This document shows, piece after piece, positions 1-13,619 of a DNA stretch of 64,000 nucleotides. The stretch is from contig VZRN01004247.1 in the NCBI GenBank assembly GCA_013397935.1, positions 62,001-126,000 of the forward strand, written 5' to 3'. Source of the DNA: Dasyornis broadbenti (lineage: Eukaryota; Chordata; Aves; Passeriformes; Dasyornithidae). The translations under genes were made by a program, and so were the position numbers. Below the pieces are notes generated by a model that was not told the origin of the DNA, searched no databases, and was given only the letters and a program-made list of their open reading frames with translations. Numbering within the stretch: the stretch's first letter is position 1; the number at the start of each line of letters is the position of its first letter.

Positions 1-1885
1 TTGCCAATATAGAGAGAGTATGGCCATGGAAATTATGAAGAAAGCATGCCTACTTGCAGGTATAAGAAATGTGATGGCATTCACTTGCTCATATCTGCAG
101 CAGGTCAGGCAACTATGACGACTCTGTGATAATCCTTGTACTTTGCAGCAACTTTTTCCATTTAATTACTTGAAGCTGATCCCAGAACAAGAGGATGTAT
201 ATTGCTGTGTTGGTGGACAGTTAAGTGTCTCCCATTCAAATGTAAATATGGAGATTAAATTTATAGCAGGATATGGCACAGTAGACTGTGTCATGAGTCA
301 GAGTGAGACAATGTATGAATAGCTTCAAGGTCAAGAGACAAAATGCGTGATGGGCTGATCTTCGTGTTTAGCTTATAGGGAGAGAAGCTTGAAACATTTA
401 TGAAAATTGCTTTTGTTTCTAAAAAGCTGTTTCATGGAGCTAGTTGAACCAGCAGGACCCTCTTTCTTGTTGATTCAAAAAGAGAATCGAGTTGCCTGGT
501 GACCTGTGTGTTGTGCATTCTCACATTGGTCTCCTGCCTGTTCTCTGCTGTGGCAACTGGCAAATTTTCTGGACAACCCCTAGATTTCTGTGATTCTCTG
601 GTTTCTTCTTATCAATGTACAACCATTAAAGGTTTGCTAGCACATTGATCCAGTTGCTTAAAATTTTGAAGTTCTGAGCAATGACGATTGTCTTGCAGTA
701 GAGAATGGCTGCCTTCTCATACCCACCATTGCACCATCCATTGGGAAAGCTCAATTATAGTTTCCTGGGGAAGTTCAGATATTGGATAACAATAAGATAT
801 TCATGAAGCCCAGAAGGAACACACCAGTAGACTACACATACAGGTGCACAGCCCGGGCAAAGGAGACAATTCATGAATTTTGCTGTGTCTCAGCAAAGGA
901 GTCACAGTTTTGCATGCTGGTAACATGCAGTACAGCCTGAAAGAACAGTGTAGCTGGGAATGCAAAGCAGACTGTGAGGTAGAGAGAACATGGCCCACAG
1001 GAACACTGAAAAGCTATGTTTGCCTTATCATATGCAACCACACACCAGTTTCCTCTCCCCACCCCCATCTTGTTTCCTTCAAAGCAAATCATAGATTCTT
1101 GAAGACCTTTTTAAGCAGGATATGACTGAATTTCAAATCTTTTCTTTATTGTGCATTGTGAGAAGGGAAACTGATGGTAACCTCCCTACATGACTTTTGT
1201 TCAAGCAATACTTTTTTCTGACTGGCTGCAGATTTGTCTACCTCTGTGTGATATTTCCTGCTCCAGTTCTCTATGTGAGCTTTAATTAATCTGCAGTAAG
1301 TGGGAAAATGTACGGGTCCTTTATTTTCTTGAACAAATGGCTGCCATCTAAGACAATCTTCACTGTCCTTTAGCTGTGCTGCTCTAAATGTCTGTTAAAT
1401 GTGGACTGTGGAAGAGGCATGGACAATGTACATTGAAGTTAAACATTTATAAAAAAGGTGAGAGGACTGTGTATTTATTTAGTCTGCTAGTTCGCTTTCA
1501 AAAACTTGCAGACCTTCCTTCATCCTGACACACTGGCACATCTCACATGAACATTAGCATTACTAATCAACCCAGACTGACTTTTTGAAATTACAGACAA
1601 CCTCTTTGTATTGTTTTTGCAGGCAGCTACAAGCATCTCTTTATTATTTCACAAATACTATGTATATTATCCAACAAAAAGACAATAATAAACCAGTGAG
1701 GAGTTTGCCCCAGCTTAAGGGCTCAAAGTTATGAGAAGGACATTGCCTTCACAGCCTGCCCCATCCGTACTGCAATCTACTACCTGCCAGTAAGTTTGCC
1801 AGACCTCTGTCTTAGTTACCATTGCTACTGTTTGCCTGTGGAAAGTTGGTGATTTCAGTGGCTGGCCTGTGAACTGCAGTAATTA
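1..1885. other. Unannotated AT-rich DNA
   Basis: I see no gene, RNA gene or recognisable repeat here. Open frames on both strands are under 85 codons, overlap each other and have no convincing splice context, so I treat them as chance. The sequence is CpG-poor and resembles ordinary avian intergenic or intronic DNA. Confidence 0.5.
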
Positions 1886-1960
1886 AAATCATAGAAAGGT
1901 AGAACGGCCTGGATGGAAAGGAACCTTACACAGACCGTCTGGTTCCAACCCTGCTGTTGG
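1886..1960 (-). mobile_element. CR1 LINE 3' fragment
   Basis: The plus strand begins AATCATAGAAAGGTAGAAC and continues with GGATGGAAAGGAACCTTA and then GGTTCCAACC. This is the reverse complement of the usual CR1 3' end, in which a T/C-rich stretch around CCCTTCCAACC is followed by an ATTCTATGATT-type tail. Only about 75 bases survive, so it is a severely 5'-truncated, diverged copy, as is normal for CR1. The subfamily cannot be told by eye. Confidence 0.7.
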
Positions 1961-4357
1961 ATTTGCTAAATCAGTGCAATTTACTCACATAAACAAAGCC
2001 TAAGTCAGTCTCTTTACTGCACAGCCTCAGGCCTGTGGGAAAATTCAGCTCATGAACTGTCTGTCCACTCTATACAGAATACATTATGCCACAGCTTATG
2101 CCAAAGCTGTAACACTGATTCCATTCATGTGTTTGCATTGCTGTGATAAGAAAATACGACTTGTCTCGCCAAGACCAGGTAAAGACATGCAGTGTTAACA
2201 ACCCTGGAACTCAGCTCTAAAAGGTTTGGTGGGCTGGTTTCTTTTTAATTCTTTTCATGCTTACTGAAGGAGAAATGTTGTAACACTGCCCCTGTGTAAC
2301 AGAATGAACTTGAGAGCACTGGTTCCTGATAGGCTCCTCTTGCATTTGCTACTTTAGGTTTAAAACCCAGTTTCTGCGGGAAAGGGAAGAAGCGCTAAAT
2401 GGGAGGTGGTTGCTGTCAAAATGCTGGGACTGGTGCAGATACCCGAGTTCCCAGCCTTGCTGCTGCCTGTGCCGTCTCTGACACGTCATGTAAACTGTGT
2501 CTGCTTTGTAAAGCTGTGCAACAAAGCTACTGTTCCCATGCCCCCCGTTGTGTGCTTGTTCTCTTTGTTTAGCTGTTGCCTTTTAAGCTGATTCTTTCTA
2601 GTACAGTTCAACTTACTGTGCTCTTTCTGGCTTTGCATCTCACTGCTGTTGATTATTCATCTGCTTTCCTGCTCTGCATGTCAATATGTACACAGCATCA
2701 CAAGATGATGGCTACTCAAACTAATAGCAAATATTTTTCAAATCATCCAGCTAGATAACAATTTTTTTTGGTACATCTCTGCTTCTATTTTGCTTCACAA
2801 AGCAACATGGAAATTATTCCACAGCTAAATTTGTTGGCCTCTTTCTGCTACAACTTTCAGGCATGGGTATGAAGAAGAGGCATGACAAAGGGAAAAGATA
2901 AAGGAAGCAACACACAGGACCAAAACAAACATCAAAATGCCTAGGCTGAGGTGCATCTTCATTCTGCTTCTGGCTCTGAGGCTATCGCTTCTACAACATA
3001 AAGCCAAGCTCTGTAGGACCTTTCTACAGCCTTGGCCTGAATTCTGTGTGATGCTTTGTTATGGGTCTTGTTTTACTTCAAGCCAGTGTACCTCTATTTT
3101 TCAAGTTCTAAAGCAGTCTCTCCTTTTGGAAGCTTAGACCACACAGAGATATTCTCATATCTTGATTTGTTTTGGTGTTTTTTGGTGTGGAGGATAGGTA
3201 CTGTGCATCAGGTGCCAGAGGTGCCTCTGTGGTTTTGCATTTACCCTTCACTGTCACCATGATCATAGCTCCATCTGGGCCTTTTAAAACAATGCCCAGC
3301 TCACTTGCCGTCTCCCTTCTTTGCTGCCCCTCTCCCATGGCTGTACCAGCAGTTACTAAAAACTGAGTTTGCAAAACTGCTCTTCACCTGTCAGGCAAAA
3401 CTTTACTTCCCTGTGTTGACTGGTGTCCATCCAAATGTGAGGTAGCTCTGGCTGCCTACTTCAAGTGCAGTAGTAATCATCCTGCCTGTTCCTCACAGCC
3501 CTTCCCCCAGCCAGCATCTATTTGCTTAACAAGCCAGCCAGCTTGGCATTTGCATATCCATATCTAAGGGCCAGAGTCTTAATTTTGCTGCTGGCCTTGT
3601 CTAATCTCCTACAATTACTTCCAGTGGTGGTAATGGGGTGAGGGCAGACAAATAATAGAAATAATGAAGCTGGATGATGCCTTCTCTTGGCTGCTGGCAG
3701 TGTCCTCTTTGCAAGGATAAAACTCTTCATAAGCTGCAGAAGTCTCCACTTAAAAGGGAAAGGCCTATGTGGTGGTAGAGGTATGAACAGAGGGGGAAAT
3801 CTCGTAACGGGTTTTTTTGATGATATTTTTCTTTTTGTCTCTCTTGTGAGGTCTGTACCACTGTATACTTTACTGGTGTTTGACCTGGTAAAGCTCTGAG
3901 CTGATTCTGCAGTTGTTAAGTGTCATGTGGAAACAATGGACTGAGAGAAGCTGTCAGACTGACTATACTGAATTTCAAAACATCCATGCAGTTACTCTGA
4001 TATTTTCCCCTGAGAGTGGAAAGATTTTTTATCCTTCTGACAGCAAGTCCTTCAATTTGTCAAATACTGTATCATGGATAGACAAGTTGGGTGCTCAGCT
4101 TTCCCAAGGAAGAAACTAGTTTAGAAGAGGTGCATAGTTTTACTTGTTGCCATAGACATCTTCCTTAGTGTTTCCTCACATTTGAATAAAGAACCTTTGT
4201 CCTTTGAAGCACAGGTGAGGTATATTTAACAAGTGAGAAAACAAAGGGATGAAGAGTTTTCTTTCAAAGAGCATGTGATGACCATGAAATTAAATTAAAT
4301 CAGAAACCTGGAAACAAGTAAAACTCCCAAACTCTCAAATGGTTCCACTGTCATTAA
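1961..4357. other. Unannotated DNA
   Basis: Nothing was recognised. Short open frames such as those at 2406-2591 and 3108-3374 overlap frames on the other strand and have no coding signature that I can see. Confidence 0.45.
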
Positions 4358-4378
4358 TTTTTTTTTTTTTTTTTTTTT
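4358..4378. repeat. Poly-T tract (21 T)
   Basis: An uninterrupted run of 21 T on the plus strand. No retrocopy or LINE sequence is recognisable next to it, so it is probably a simple tract and not the tail of a minus-strand retrocopy. Confidence 0.85.
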
Positions 4379-6271
4379 CCCATATCTGAGGGTATTTTAG
4401 GAAGAGAGGTAAGACTTGGGGTCAGGGGATGGGAGTTCTGCTCCTGCTTTGACCATCATTGAAAAAAGGGTTATATGCAACTCTGTCTAGAATTTGCTTT
4501 AGAAATACTACTTGGATTCTTTATCTGGAGAAAAGAACTGCTACTCACCCCATGCCTCAATTCCATGTAGAAAACTTGCATGTAACTACATCTTTCTGTG
4601 GTTTTTCAGCACTATTTTGTGATTGTCTTTGGGAAGTATTTTGAGATGATTGAAGTGAGAAAGACACTGAAGGGAGAAAGATGCAAAGTCACGCATTTTA
4701 GGTTTCACAAGAGCTGGTTTTTATTTTATCACTGTCTGGGAATGACTGGACAGAACTCCCTTTGGGTTTAGTTAATAACAATCCAGCTGAATCAGTAGTA
4801 TGATGTTTCAGCAACCTTCCTTCCAGAATCTGGATGTGCTACTTAATACAGTAGACTTATGCTTTTACAGGCAGGGGAATGGGACAGACCCAGGAGCAAA
4901 ACATGGTTGGACAGGTTACAAAACTTACTTTGAACAAGTCTTAGTGATGTATCTTTATTGTAGGGGAAAATACATTGCACATCAGCATTGTATTGCTATT
5001 CAAGAGAGCAGAAGTGAATCTTTTATCTAGGTTAGTCCAATATGCAACTCTGAATGGGCTCTCTCACTAGAAGTGAGTGACTTAGCAATGACATTCTTGC
5101 AAATTAGGAAGAAGGATGGATCACAGAAGCTGGAGGCCAAGGCTGCTAGGAAGTGAGGGAGCATGATTGGTGTGGAAAAGGGCAGTCTGGCAGCATCCTG
5201 GTGTCTGGCTTAGTACCTTGCCTAACAGTGATTTCTGGCAGGCTGTCAGCTTTAAGTGAAAATGAACATCAAATTGGTGATTCATAGCCAGTGCTTTTGA
5301 AACAGCCTGCTTCCTTCCAGATGGAGTCTGAGGAGAGTTGTGGTTCCTTCATGCTTCCCTACGTTGCTTGCAGTCAGATGCTTCCTAACTTCTCACCTCT
5401 GGTGCCTACTGACAGTGCAATACTTCAGTCCCAGCTCTTTAAGCCATTGACTGCCCCTCTCCTCCTCTGTTGCTTCCTTAGCCAGCTCCTGAATGGCAGG
5501 CAGTGCTTCCTGTAAAGATGTTGCTTCCAGTTCTGTGGTATCTCCAGGGTGCAGGCTCTGGCTGGTTTTGTTTTGGAGAGGGACTCTGCAACTAGACCAC
5601 ACTGATCTTTCCTTCCTGCTCAGTTGGGGTGGAGAGGTGTTCTCTGTTAATGGAGCAGCAGAATACTTAGAGGTGTTATGCATCACACAGACAGAGAGAA
5701 AACCTGCAGATTTTCTTACAGCGCTAAAGATTTTAAAGGATGTTGAATGCGTCAATGCTAATCCTGCATTGGGCAAACTGCCAGAGTCTGCCTAATGCCT
5801 TTGCTGGTCTGACATTTGAGCCTCCATCCTAATGGATGCCAAAGCGGATCCCTCCACCTCACAGAGTCATTAATTAGAGCTTAATGACTTTCTGAGAGAA
5901 AGGCCTCGGAAATGAGATTCAGAGAATTTCCTTCTGATAAAGTGTGGCGTACGTACCAGGTTCGCCTGCTCTAAGGTCTTTTAAGTCAAATGGTCTGTAC
6001 TTCTGTTTACAGTCTCTACCTTTTTTCCTGTCATGGTCACATACAACACAAAACCTATTCTGTGTAGAATGACAACTTCTCTTACTTCTGAAGCTATTTT
6101 AGGTTTTCTCTGGGCATTAAATGAATTTTAAACTCTGCTGATACTGGCATGGCTCTTGGAATGACGACTCTGTTTTATTCCAAAATTCTTTTCAGCCCCA
6201 GGTTCCTGTAATTGTGGTTTCTATGAATTTTTGATATATTTAAAGTTGGGTCTGATTGTACAAAGATCCCA
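4379..6271. other. Unannotated DNA with one weak exon candidate
   Basis: No recognised gene. The minus strand at 5397-5643 is open and flanked by acceptable splice signals, but its product is unfamiliar; it is reported as a low-interest finding and not annotated as a gene. Confidence 0.4.
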
Positions 6272-6318
6272 TTTTTTATTTTTTTTTTTTTTCAGATAAC
6301 ACTACCTCTTTTTTTTTT
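6272..6318. repeat. T-rich low-complexity tract
   Basis: T6, A, T14, then a short unique stretch and another run of 10 T. Simple low-complexity sequence with no other structure seen. Confidence 0.8.
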
Positions 6319-7800
6319 CCCTAGACATCATATTCAGTATTAATTGTCCATCAGTTTAAGTCTGAAACTCTCATTTTCTTAACAGAACTAAAATGTGGGC
6401 TCTCCAACAGGCATTGAGAACCATTTTTGCTTCTTAAATATGAATGCATTGGGGGTTTTTACGTATATATATTCTATAAGATTCCTAGGCTTTAGCCTCT
6501 GGCTGTGAACTGTACTTGTATGTTGATGGTGGAGTATATGAATATGGGGTGTCTGTTTTTTGAGGAGTCTGGTCATGATTATGAGGGTTGGACATGTCAG
6601 TGTTTTCTATCAATCTCTTTGTAAGGCAATAGGAAGTTCTGAGATGTTCAATTCATACTGGTAGCAATCACATGTATTTTCCCAGTAATTTTCTTGAAAC
6701 TAGCTGTGTAGTCATCTACATAATGCTTTTGTCAGATATTCATTTGGTGTTGCTACGGGGCGACTAGTATTGGCTTGAACAAGAGTTGGAGGAAAAAATC
6801 TCTGAATTTGGACTTGTAGGCACAATCATGTAATTTTGCTAGTGTCACCAGCAGTTATACTAACTTCAAAGTGCCTTTCCAAGATTTTGGATTCAATTAA
6901 TGCAATCAAGTGTTAATAGAGACTTGGTTCTCAAAGCAGGCCTCTTCCATTTTGTTTTGCTCTGTTTGGATACATGTATCTAAGAGCTGGGTACAGCAGT
7001 TTCCCTTCTAGAATGCTGTTTAGGACATACTACATGTCAGCTGCTGTAGCTCTTACACAAGCCTTATAGAAAAATGTTGAAGTGTAAGGCTTTTTTATTT
7101 TTAATACTTTAGTGCTTCTACCTGTGTTATTTTTGCCAAGCCAGGATCTTCAATTTAATTGTAAAGTGAACCAAAGCTGAAGAAAATTGGAAAGAGTATG
7201 GCTTTTCATTTCTTCATTATAGGATTTTTAAATGTGTAAATAAACCTTTTTTCAGATATTCAAACTTATATTGAGAGTAAAAAGATGTCTTGAGCTATAC
7301 TTAAAACACTAGTATAATCTTACAGTTAAAAAAATGAGAAGGAAAAGAGGAAAATCAGAAAATGTTGCCCTTCTACTGTATACTTTACATTACAGGTTGG
7401 TGCTAAACTTCAACTCATAAAAGAGAGTAAATCTGTGTATGAGCCATGGGGTGTGTATATGTGTACCTGTGCAAGTATGAGGCAGTGGGCTGATTTAACT
7501 AGAAGCAGGATGGGAGATTTTAACTATGGGTGGGAGAAGAGAATGATTCTGGGATGTTTCTGATGGAGTCTGCACCCTCCAAATCCTCAAGGAAGGAGAC
7601 AGGAGTTGTGCCTTCTGTAGCTGAATGGCTCACAGTGTGTAATGCCAGGGAGCACACTTCCGTCCCAGCACTGCTTCATGATCACAAGGCTCAGTTTTAC
7701 CGTCATTCGTGTTTTTCTCACCCACTTACTTCCTCTTTTCTGCATCAATTAACCTCTCTTTTTTGAGCTTAGGGTACCATACATTTACATTGTGACTGAT
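6319..7800. other. Unannotated AT-rich DNA
   Basis: No gene or interspersed repeat recognised on either strand. Open frames are short, and the base composition matches the surrounding non-coding DNA. Confidence 0.45.
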
Positions 7801-7801
7801 C

Positions 7802-7832
7802 AATGTCCCTCTCAGAATTAATGTCCCTCTCA
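7802..7832. repeat. Short tandem duplication, 18-base period
   Basis: The 13-mer AATGTCCCTCTCA occurs at 7802-7814 and again at 7820-7832, with AGAATT-type filler between. This looks like a recent local slippage duplication. No function is implied. Confidence 0.8.
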
Positions 7833-10800
7833 ATGCTCTAAGGAAAAAAGACTGGCACCCCCCACCTCCCAGGCAAAAGTCCAGTCGGACATGACTTCAT
7901 GGCGTGTTTGACAAAACACCATGACCAACCCACTCTGGTGATGGCCCAGCATGTGACTGACTGGGGAGGGGGCTGCTTCAGAGAGGCCTTAGGCTCAGAC
8001 TTGGGAGGGAGCTTGGGGTGTCCAGGCTGTTGCTGTCTCGTGTGTGTTCATTGGCTGTTTTAACCATTTTTTTGGCCGCTGCTTTTGGTAGCGAGGTGTG
8101 CTCACTGTTTCTTTGGATTAGGATAAGTCGATGCTGGAACAAGAATAGCATTTGCTTTTTGGAGTCTGAAATGGTTTCTAGGACAGGAAACTGTAAATTG
8201 TAATTTGGTGTGTGTATTTAATAAGGGCAGGGGACTGATAATTTGAGAAGGATGGTAGATTGCCTCTTACAGAAGTATCTACAGACCTTTCAGATATGGA
8301 AGCATAATATTTGTAACAGCCTGAGTTGATTTCATTAGAATCCAAGAAATCACTGGGCTCACTTTTACCAGATTGATACTGTGCCTATCCAAAATGCAAT
8401 GGTAAGATGTGTCTGACCTGTGGACCCTGAATTCACACAATGTAAAAACCGGGAAAAGTTAAAATTTGATATTTGAGGGCCCATGTCTATTTTGCTCCAG
8501 TGATAGTAGTGGCTGTTGCTGTGCAACATTTTGTTTGGACAGCCAGCAGTCAAAATCTTTAAATTATATCTTCTGGCAGAGGGGAGGGAAGAGGGAAGAA
8601 CAGATTGTTTAAATGTATGATTTAAATCATGTAGGAAAGTGGCAGGAGAGAAGGTTTTGTAAAACCCCAGACTTTCATGTGGTTTCATTTAAAGATTGCA
8701 GATTTCACCAAATTTCTTTTTCTTCCTTTTCTCTTATGTTCTGAAAAGATGGCTGCTTTTTTTTTTTGTCTCCTCTTCATAGCTAATTTTGTAGGGCATT
8801 TTTTTTTTTTTCCCAACAAGCTTTGAAAAATGTTCAGGTTTTGTTTAAAAATAATTGCCTAATATTTTCCCTTTGCTGCATGGTTGCAAAACTACAAATA
8901 AAGATCTAAGTCATATAACTTGCAAGGACTGATGTCAGACTGGAAATCTGTAGTGCTTTGGATACAGCTCGGGAACCTGGGTCTGGTCTCAAGGCTGGTG
9001 CCTTGTAGGACTATGGCTGCAGTACAGAGTCTTTCTTTGGGTAACGTGAAATAATTAGAACATGAATAAAATATATGAAACACATATGTGTTTCTTTGGT
9101 ATGGGGTGGGAATGATGGGAACAATTAACTGCATATGTACAAGGTCCTAATTCTTGGACTTGCAAATCCCTTAAACTTGAAGAAGCTGGAGTAGATATAA
9201 TTTTGGAGGAGCATATAGGGGAGCATTCACCAAGGACAACTTGTCCTAAAAAATTAAAGGAAACACGTTGCTGGCTCCCCTTTGAACAGAAGGGTATAGG
9301 GACAGGGAGAAAAGTTGAGAGAGTAGAGAATGGCATGAGAATAAGGTGAAAGAGGGCAATTCAGCAGTCAGCACTTTCCCATCTCCGGAGGCTTGCATTT
9401 AAGCACATCCATCCAGTGCAGCTGCAGCTTCATTTTAGGAATCAGGAAATAAGCTGAGTGGCAAAGAAAGATAGGAATTGACAGCTCTCACTGTTCAGGC
9501 TCTCCCCTTCGCACTGGGAGAGCAAGTAGAGAAGAGCTTTTCTCCTGCGGAAGCGTGTACCATTCACCAGCGGGATCATTGCTTAGTGGAGAAAATGGGA
9601 TAGAGAGAGAAGGACTTGGGAAGTGTATGGTCCCAGCTGCCTGGGTGAATTAAGCACGGTGCCTGTGTGAGTTTTGCTGACTCTGTGCCTCCCTGGGATC
9701 GGGGCTGAGGAGATATGGGATGGGAGAGCAAATGACAGGTGTGAATCTGCTGACATTTTGTTTCCAGTGGCTTCGCCATTAACAGCTAAGCTCATGCTCT
9801 CCGCTTTAGCAAAACCCTTTTAGAACCCCATTAGTGCTGCCTTTGTTTTTTCTAGCCTGTTTCATATATAATTGTATCTTGTTTATGGAAAATGCTATGG
9901 TGAAGTGGAAGCAATTTCTCTTCATTCCAGGTGGCAGCAGAGTGGAAGCCAAATCCTGCTGATGTCAAAGACCAGTGTGTTCCTGAGCCTTGGTGCTTCT
10001 TCCTTTTTTCCTCTCCCATTATATTTTTGCCAGGACCAAATAAACCAACTTGGTGGGAGTTTTTTCTTGGAATTACTGAAGATGGCCAATTCACACCATT
10101 TCGAAATGCACTGCCTTTTGTGGAGCCTGGGGCGGGAGGGGATGCCTATATGCAGGCAGATTGTGTCCTTGATTGTGCCACAGCAGGGTGCTTCTATCAC
10201 ATCTCTGCTCTTGTGGTAGTGCTTTTGGCAACTGTATGTAACTATGACAGAGCATCTCTCCCAGTAACTTCTGGTCTTTTATCATTTTCTGTCAGAGGTT
10301 TTTAAAAATTGTAATGCTTCTACTATCAGAAACCAAGACTGATTACAAATTATGTCCCCAGTGGGTAGCAAGTAGAAGTTAGCAGTCAGTGGTATCTGGT
10401 TCTTGGCTTCTTAGAGTGCACTTGTGGTGGGTAGCACTAACTACACATCTAGGTGTCACCTAGTCCATAAATAATACAAGCGTGTGGGGCACTGAGTAAG
10501 GCATTGAATATGCAAGCTGACTGGACCGTAATCCCTGCCCTAATAATGCTTAGCTACCACAGTAGCAGAAGAAACACTAGTTTTTCCAGAGTTACATTTG
10601 GTGACTTAGTTAGCCTCTGTTAGGTGGTGCCTGTGTAACTTGTGAGTTACAAGGATCACAAGAGGCCAAAGTCGTGTAGCCTGATAATTGTTTCTGTTGT
10701 GCAGTGGCCTGTATATGGTGCTTCAAAACCTACATAATCCTATAGTTTCTAAGAAGGGGTGCATAGAAACTGACCTACTGATTTACATTTTTTCAAATCC

Positions 10801-12262
10801 TAAGTCCCATTAAGCAAAACACTGAAGTAACTTTTATCTTTGATTCGCTCCCCCTGCCCCAAATTAGAACTAGCAATATTTTAACTTTACTTCACTGTAA
10901 TGTTTAATTTACAACAAAGTTATTTTTATATCCAGATAATTGCTGTAAAAACCAGTGAAAAATAATATATCAAAGAATTGCCTGATATCTGATTATTTCA
11001 TATTTGGTATCTGAACTGTTCAGGTATTTTCTCAGAACATGAGAAAGAGAGAGAAGTTCAGCTTGATCTTCTGGATCAAGATCTGGACTCTAAATTGCAT
11101 TCTCTGTCTCTCTTACAAGTACTGTGTTTCCAAGTTTCTTTAAGTTACTATTACTGTACTTAAAAACTTTGTGAATCTCATCTTCATTCAAATGTGACTT
11201 GTGCTGTTGAAGAGTCTTGCTGAGCCCATACTGATGGCTGGTTAAAGACTCAATACTCTGCCTTGCTTGTGTGCTGCTGTTTTTCTTTCTTACAGATTAG
11301 TCAGTCAGGAACATTTTCCCTAGTGACTTCAGTGAAGGAAAAATCAGAGGAATGATAATGTAAAGTCATCGAGGAAGAGTGATGGAATATGCTGCAGTTG
11401 TTAATCTACTTTAAAAAACAAATAGTCCACTGAAGCAGCCTCACTGCAGCCATCACCATTTCTCCGCAGTTCCTTGATTTAGTCCTTTTTGCTTCATATT
11501 CTCTTGGACTTTAGGAGCATCTAAAGTCAAAGAAACTATCCTGGAAGAAGTTGTGCATTCTTTTGTAACACCTTTTATTCATGCCTTGCCACCTCTTGTT
11601 GCTGCCTGACTGAATACCTTCCCAGTAGATCTTGTTGGGGGGCAGCTTACCCTGAAAGGTGGCCTGATACCAAATATCAAGTTGTTAAAACTAATTGAAC
11701 GAGAAGCAAGGAACCTTTCCTCTCTTTGGAGGAGAGCTCTGCAAGTGCTTCAAAGAATTGACCGAATAATAAACAATCTCCAGCGAGAAACAGTGTGCAG
11801 GGAATTAAACATGTAAAACATTCAGACATACTATGGAGGCTGCTATATATAAAAAATCGTGCACAGGATGCATAACTGCATATGTAAGTATCTGTAATTG
11901 CAGAGTGTTTGGGTGAGAGAAGAAATAACTTCCTTAGGCTAGGTGCAGTGCTGGTGTATGGGCAAGAGAGCATTATTGTGTCCCTCACCAGAGACAGTAG
12001 TAGAAGAAAGACGTCATGTAATGATTTTTATTTTCTTTGTGTGGGCAAACTGTCTGAATTATTGATGCTTCACCTTGTCACCAGCAGCTCACGTTATGGA
12101 GATGTAATAACAGCTTCTCCTGTAAGTCACAGAGATCAAGTAACTTCATCCTCAAGAGATTACTTTACTGGTTCTTTCTGTACCAGTTTATGTAGTGATT
12201 GTTCAATTAATGTGGATGTCTGTTGTGTCCCTGTGATTCTGTGTTTGATTTTGAGGGCTACC
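7833..12262. other. Unannotated DNA
   Basis: A slightly GC-richer patch lies near 7850-8000, and T-runs occur at 8757-8767 and 8799-8811. The 124-codon open frame at 9931-10305 overlaps several others on both strands and matches nothing I recognise. I see no supported gene. Confidence 0.4.
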
Positions 12263-12269
12263 TTTACCT

Positions 12270-12335
12270 TAAAAAAAATTTTTTTTTGTTTGGTTGGGGT
12301 TTTTTTTTGTTTTTTTTGTTTTGTTTTGTTTTTTG
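12270..12335. repeat. A8/T9 junction followed by (TTTTG)-like repeat
   Basis: Eight A directly abut nine T, followed by T-runs broken by single G at intervals of about 5 to 9 bases. This is low-complexity sequence; the long open frame running across it (11909-12565) is an artefact of this composition. Confidence 0.8.
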
Positions 12336-12360
12336 TGAGGCACATACGAGAGTGCATGAA

Positions 12361-12432
12361 TTGCGGCTTTGCAATTGTGGATTTTGCTGCAATTTGCATT
12401 TTTTTTTGCTGTGGATTTTGCAATTGTGCAAT
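12361..12432. repeat. GCAATT-rich imperfect repeat
   Basis: The 12-mer TGTGGATTTTGC occurs at 12376-12387 and 12410-12421 (period 34). GCAATTGTG occurs at 12371-12379 and 12420-12428. Several more GCAATT or TTGCAA words lie between them. The cluster is a degenerate local duplication, and the TTGCAA-type words resemble C/EBP half-sites, though a regulatory role is only a guess. Confidence 0.6.
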
Positions 12433-13619
12433 TTCCTGGGTTGGTTTTGCTGTGCATATATGTGTCACTTTGTATAGCTTACAATTACACTGCTGTTTGG
12501 TTAGAGATGAATTCTTGCAAATTTCTTATACTGAGCTTTTCTTCAGTATTATCTTTTTCATGTAACTTCTTCAGTAGTCTTTCACTTGACTTCTCATCCC
12601 ACTTTGTATTTTTCCATGTCCATGTCTGCTTTGCACGGTCTCCCATCAGTTTCATCTCCCACCACAGGTTCCCCTACTCTTGAAAGATATGCTTTCTGCT
12701 CACCTGTCCACTGATTTTAACTCAAAAATACTCTTCCTCCTCTCCCGATAATTTTGTCTTAATTTCTAGATTAGTATTTTTTATGATTTTGGATTTGTGT
12801 TGTGTTTGCTTGGAATATTTATTTTCAGTCTGTAATTGTATTCAGGGGGGAAAATATGTCTGCATTTAAGCCCTAATGCGTAAAGTCATGGCACAATGTA
12901 TATCAGATTTTAAGAATTACACAAAATATTCCATAGATTCAATAAAAGAAGGCAACACAACCAGTTGGGTGAAGGTTGCAAAAGAAGTGTTCTTCCAAGG
13001 TGTATGGCCCTATGAAAGGAATAAAACTCAATACCCCTGTGCTTCTTTCTAACTTTCATTTATGGTCCTTAAAAGTTGTTCAGATTCATGCTACATCTGG
13101 GCAAGGGAAGGTTTCACATGATATTAAACTTGTTGGTAGAAAAGCAAAAGGTGTCTTTTGGAGGCTTCTTTTGTTGTCGTCTTACCTTTACTAATTCATG
13201 ATGTAGCATCCTGTAGATGCCAACTATGACCCTACAGACCTGCGCTGTGCATTGAATAAGCCAAGAGAGAGACGTGTGTGTTGTTAGCAAGCAGAACTTT
13301 CTTCCTATCAAGGTTGGAGAGTACTGAGGACAGACAGCGTGTGCAAGGGATGAATCAGACACCATCACAGGACCACAGTATTCGATCTCATACGGTGACT
13401 GATATTCCTTCAATTGTAGCCCCCAGACTCCCTAAGAATTCCCTACAGTTGGCAGCATACAACTCATGACACAAATTTTCATAGCTGAAAGTTTGGAATA
13501 TGAACTGACTTATTTAGGATTTAGATTCGACCGTAGTTCCCATTTAAACTGCCTTTTTTGTGTTGTGGTTTTTTGTACTTTGGGTAACCCATCAGCACTG
13601 TTCCCCCCAGGCCAGTTAG
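12433..13619. other. Unannotated DNA
   Basis: No recognised gene or repeat. Open frames of about 100 codons near 12.4-12.7 and 13.1-13.4 kb are composition artefacts or overlap each other on opposite strands. Confidence 0.4.

Noticed and set aside
9931..10305. 124-codon open frame
   Set aside because: Three other open frames overlap it on both strands; unfamiliar composition.
11909..12565. 218-codon plus-strand open frame, the longest in the window
   Set aside because: It runs through a T-rich low-complexity tract that encodes F/C/L-rich nonsense; other frames on both strands are also open there, and no domain is recognisable.
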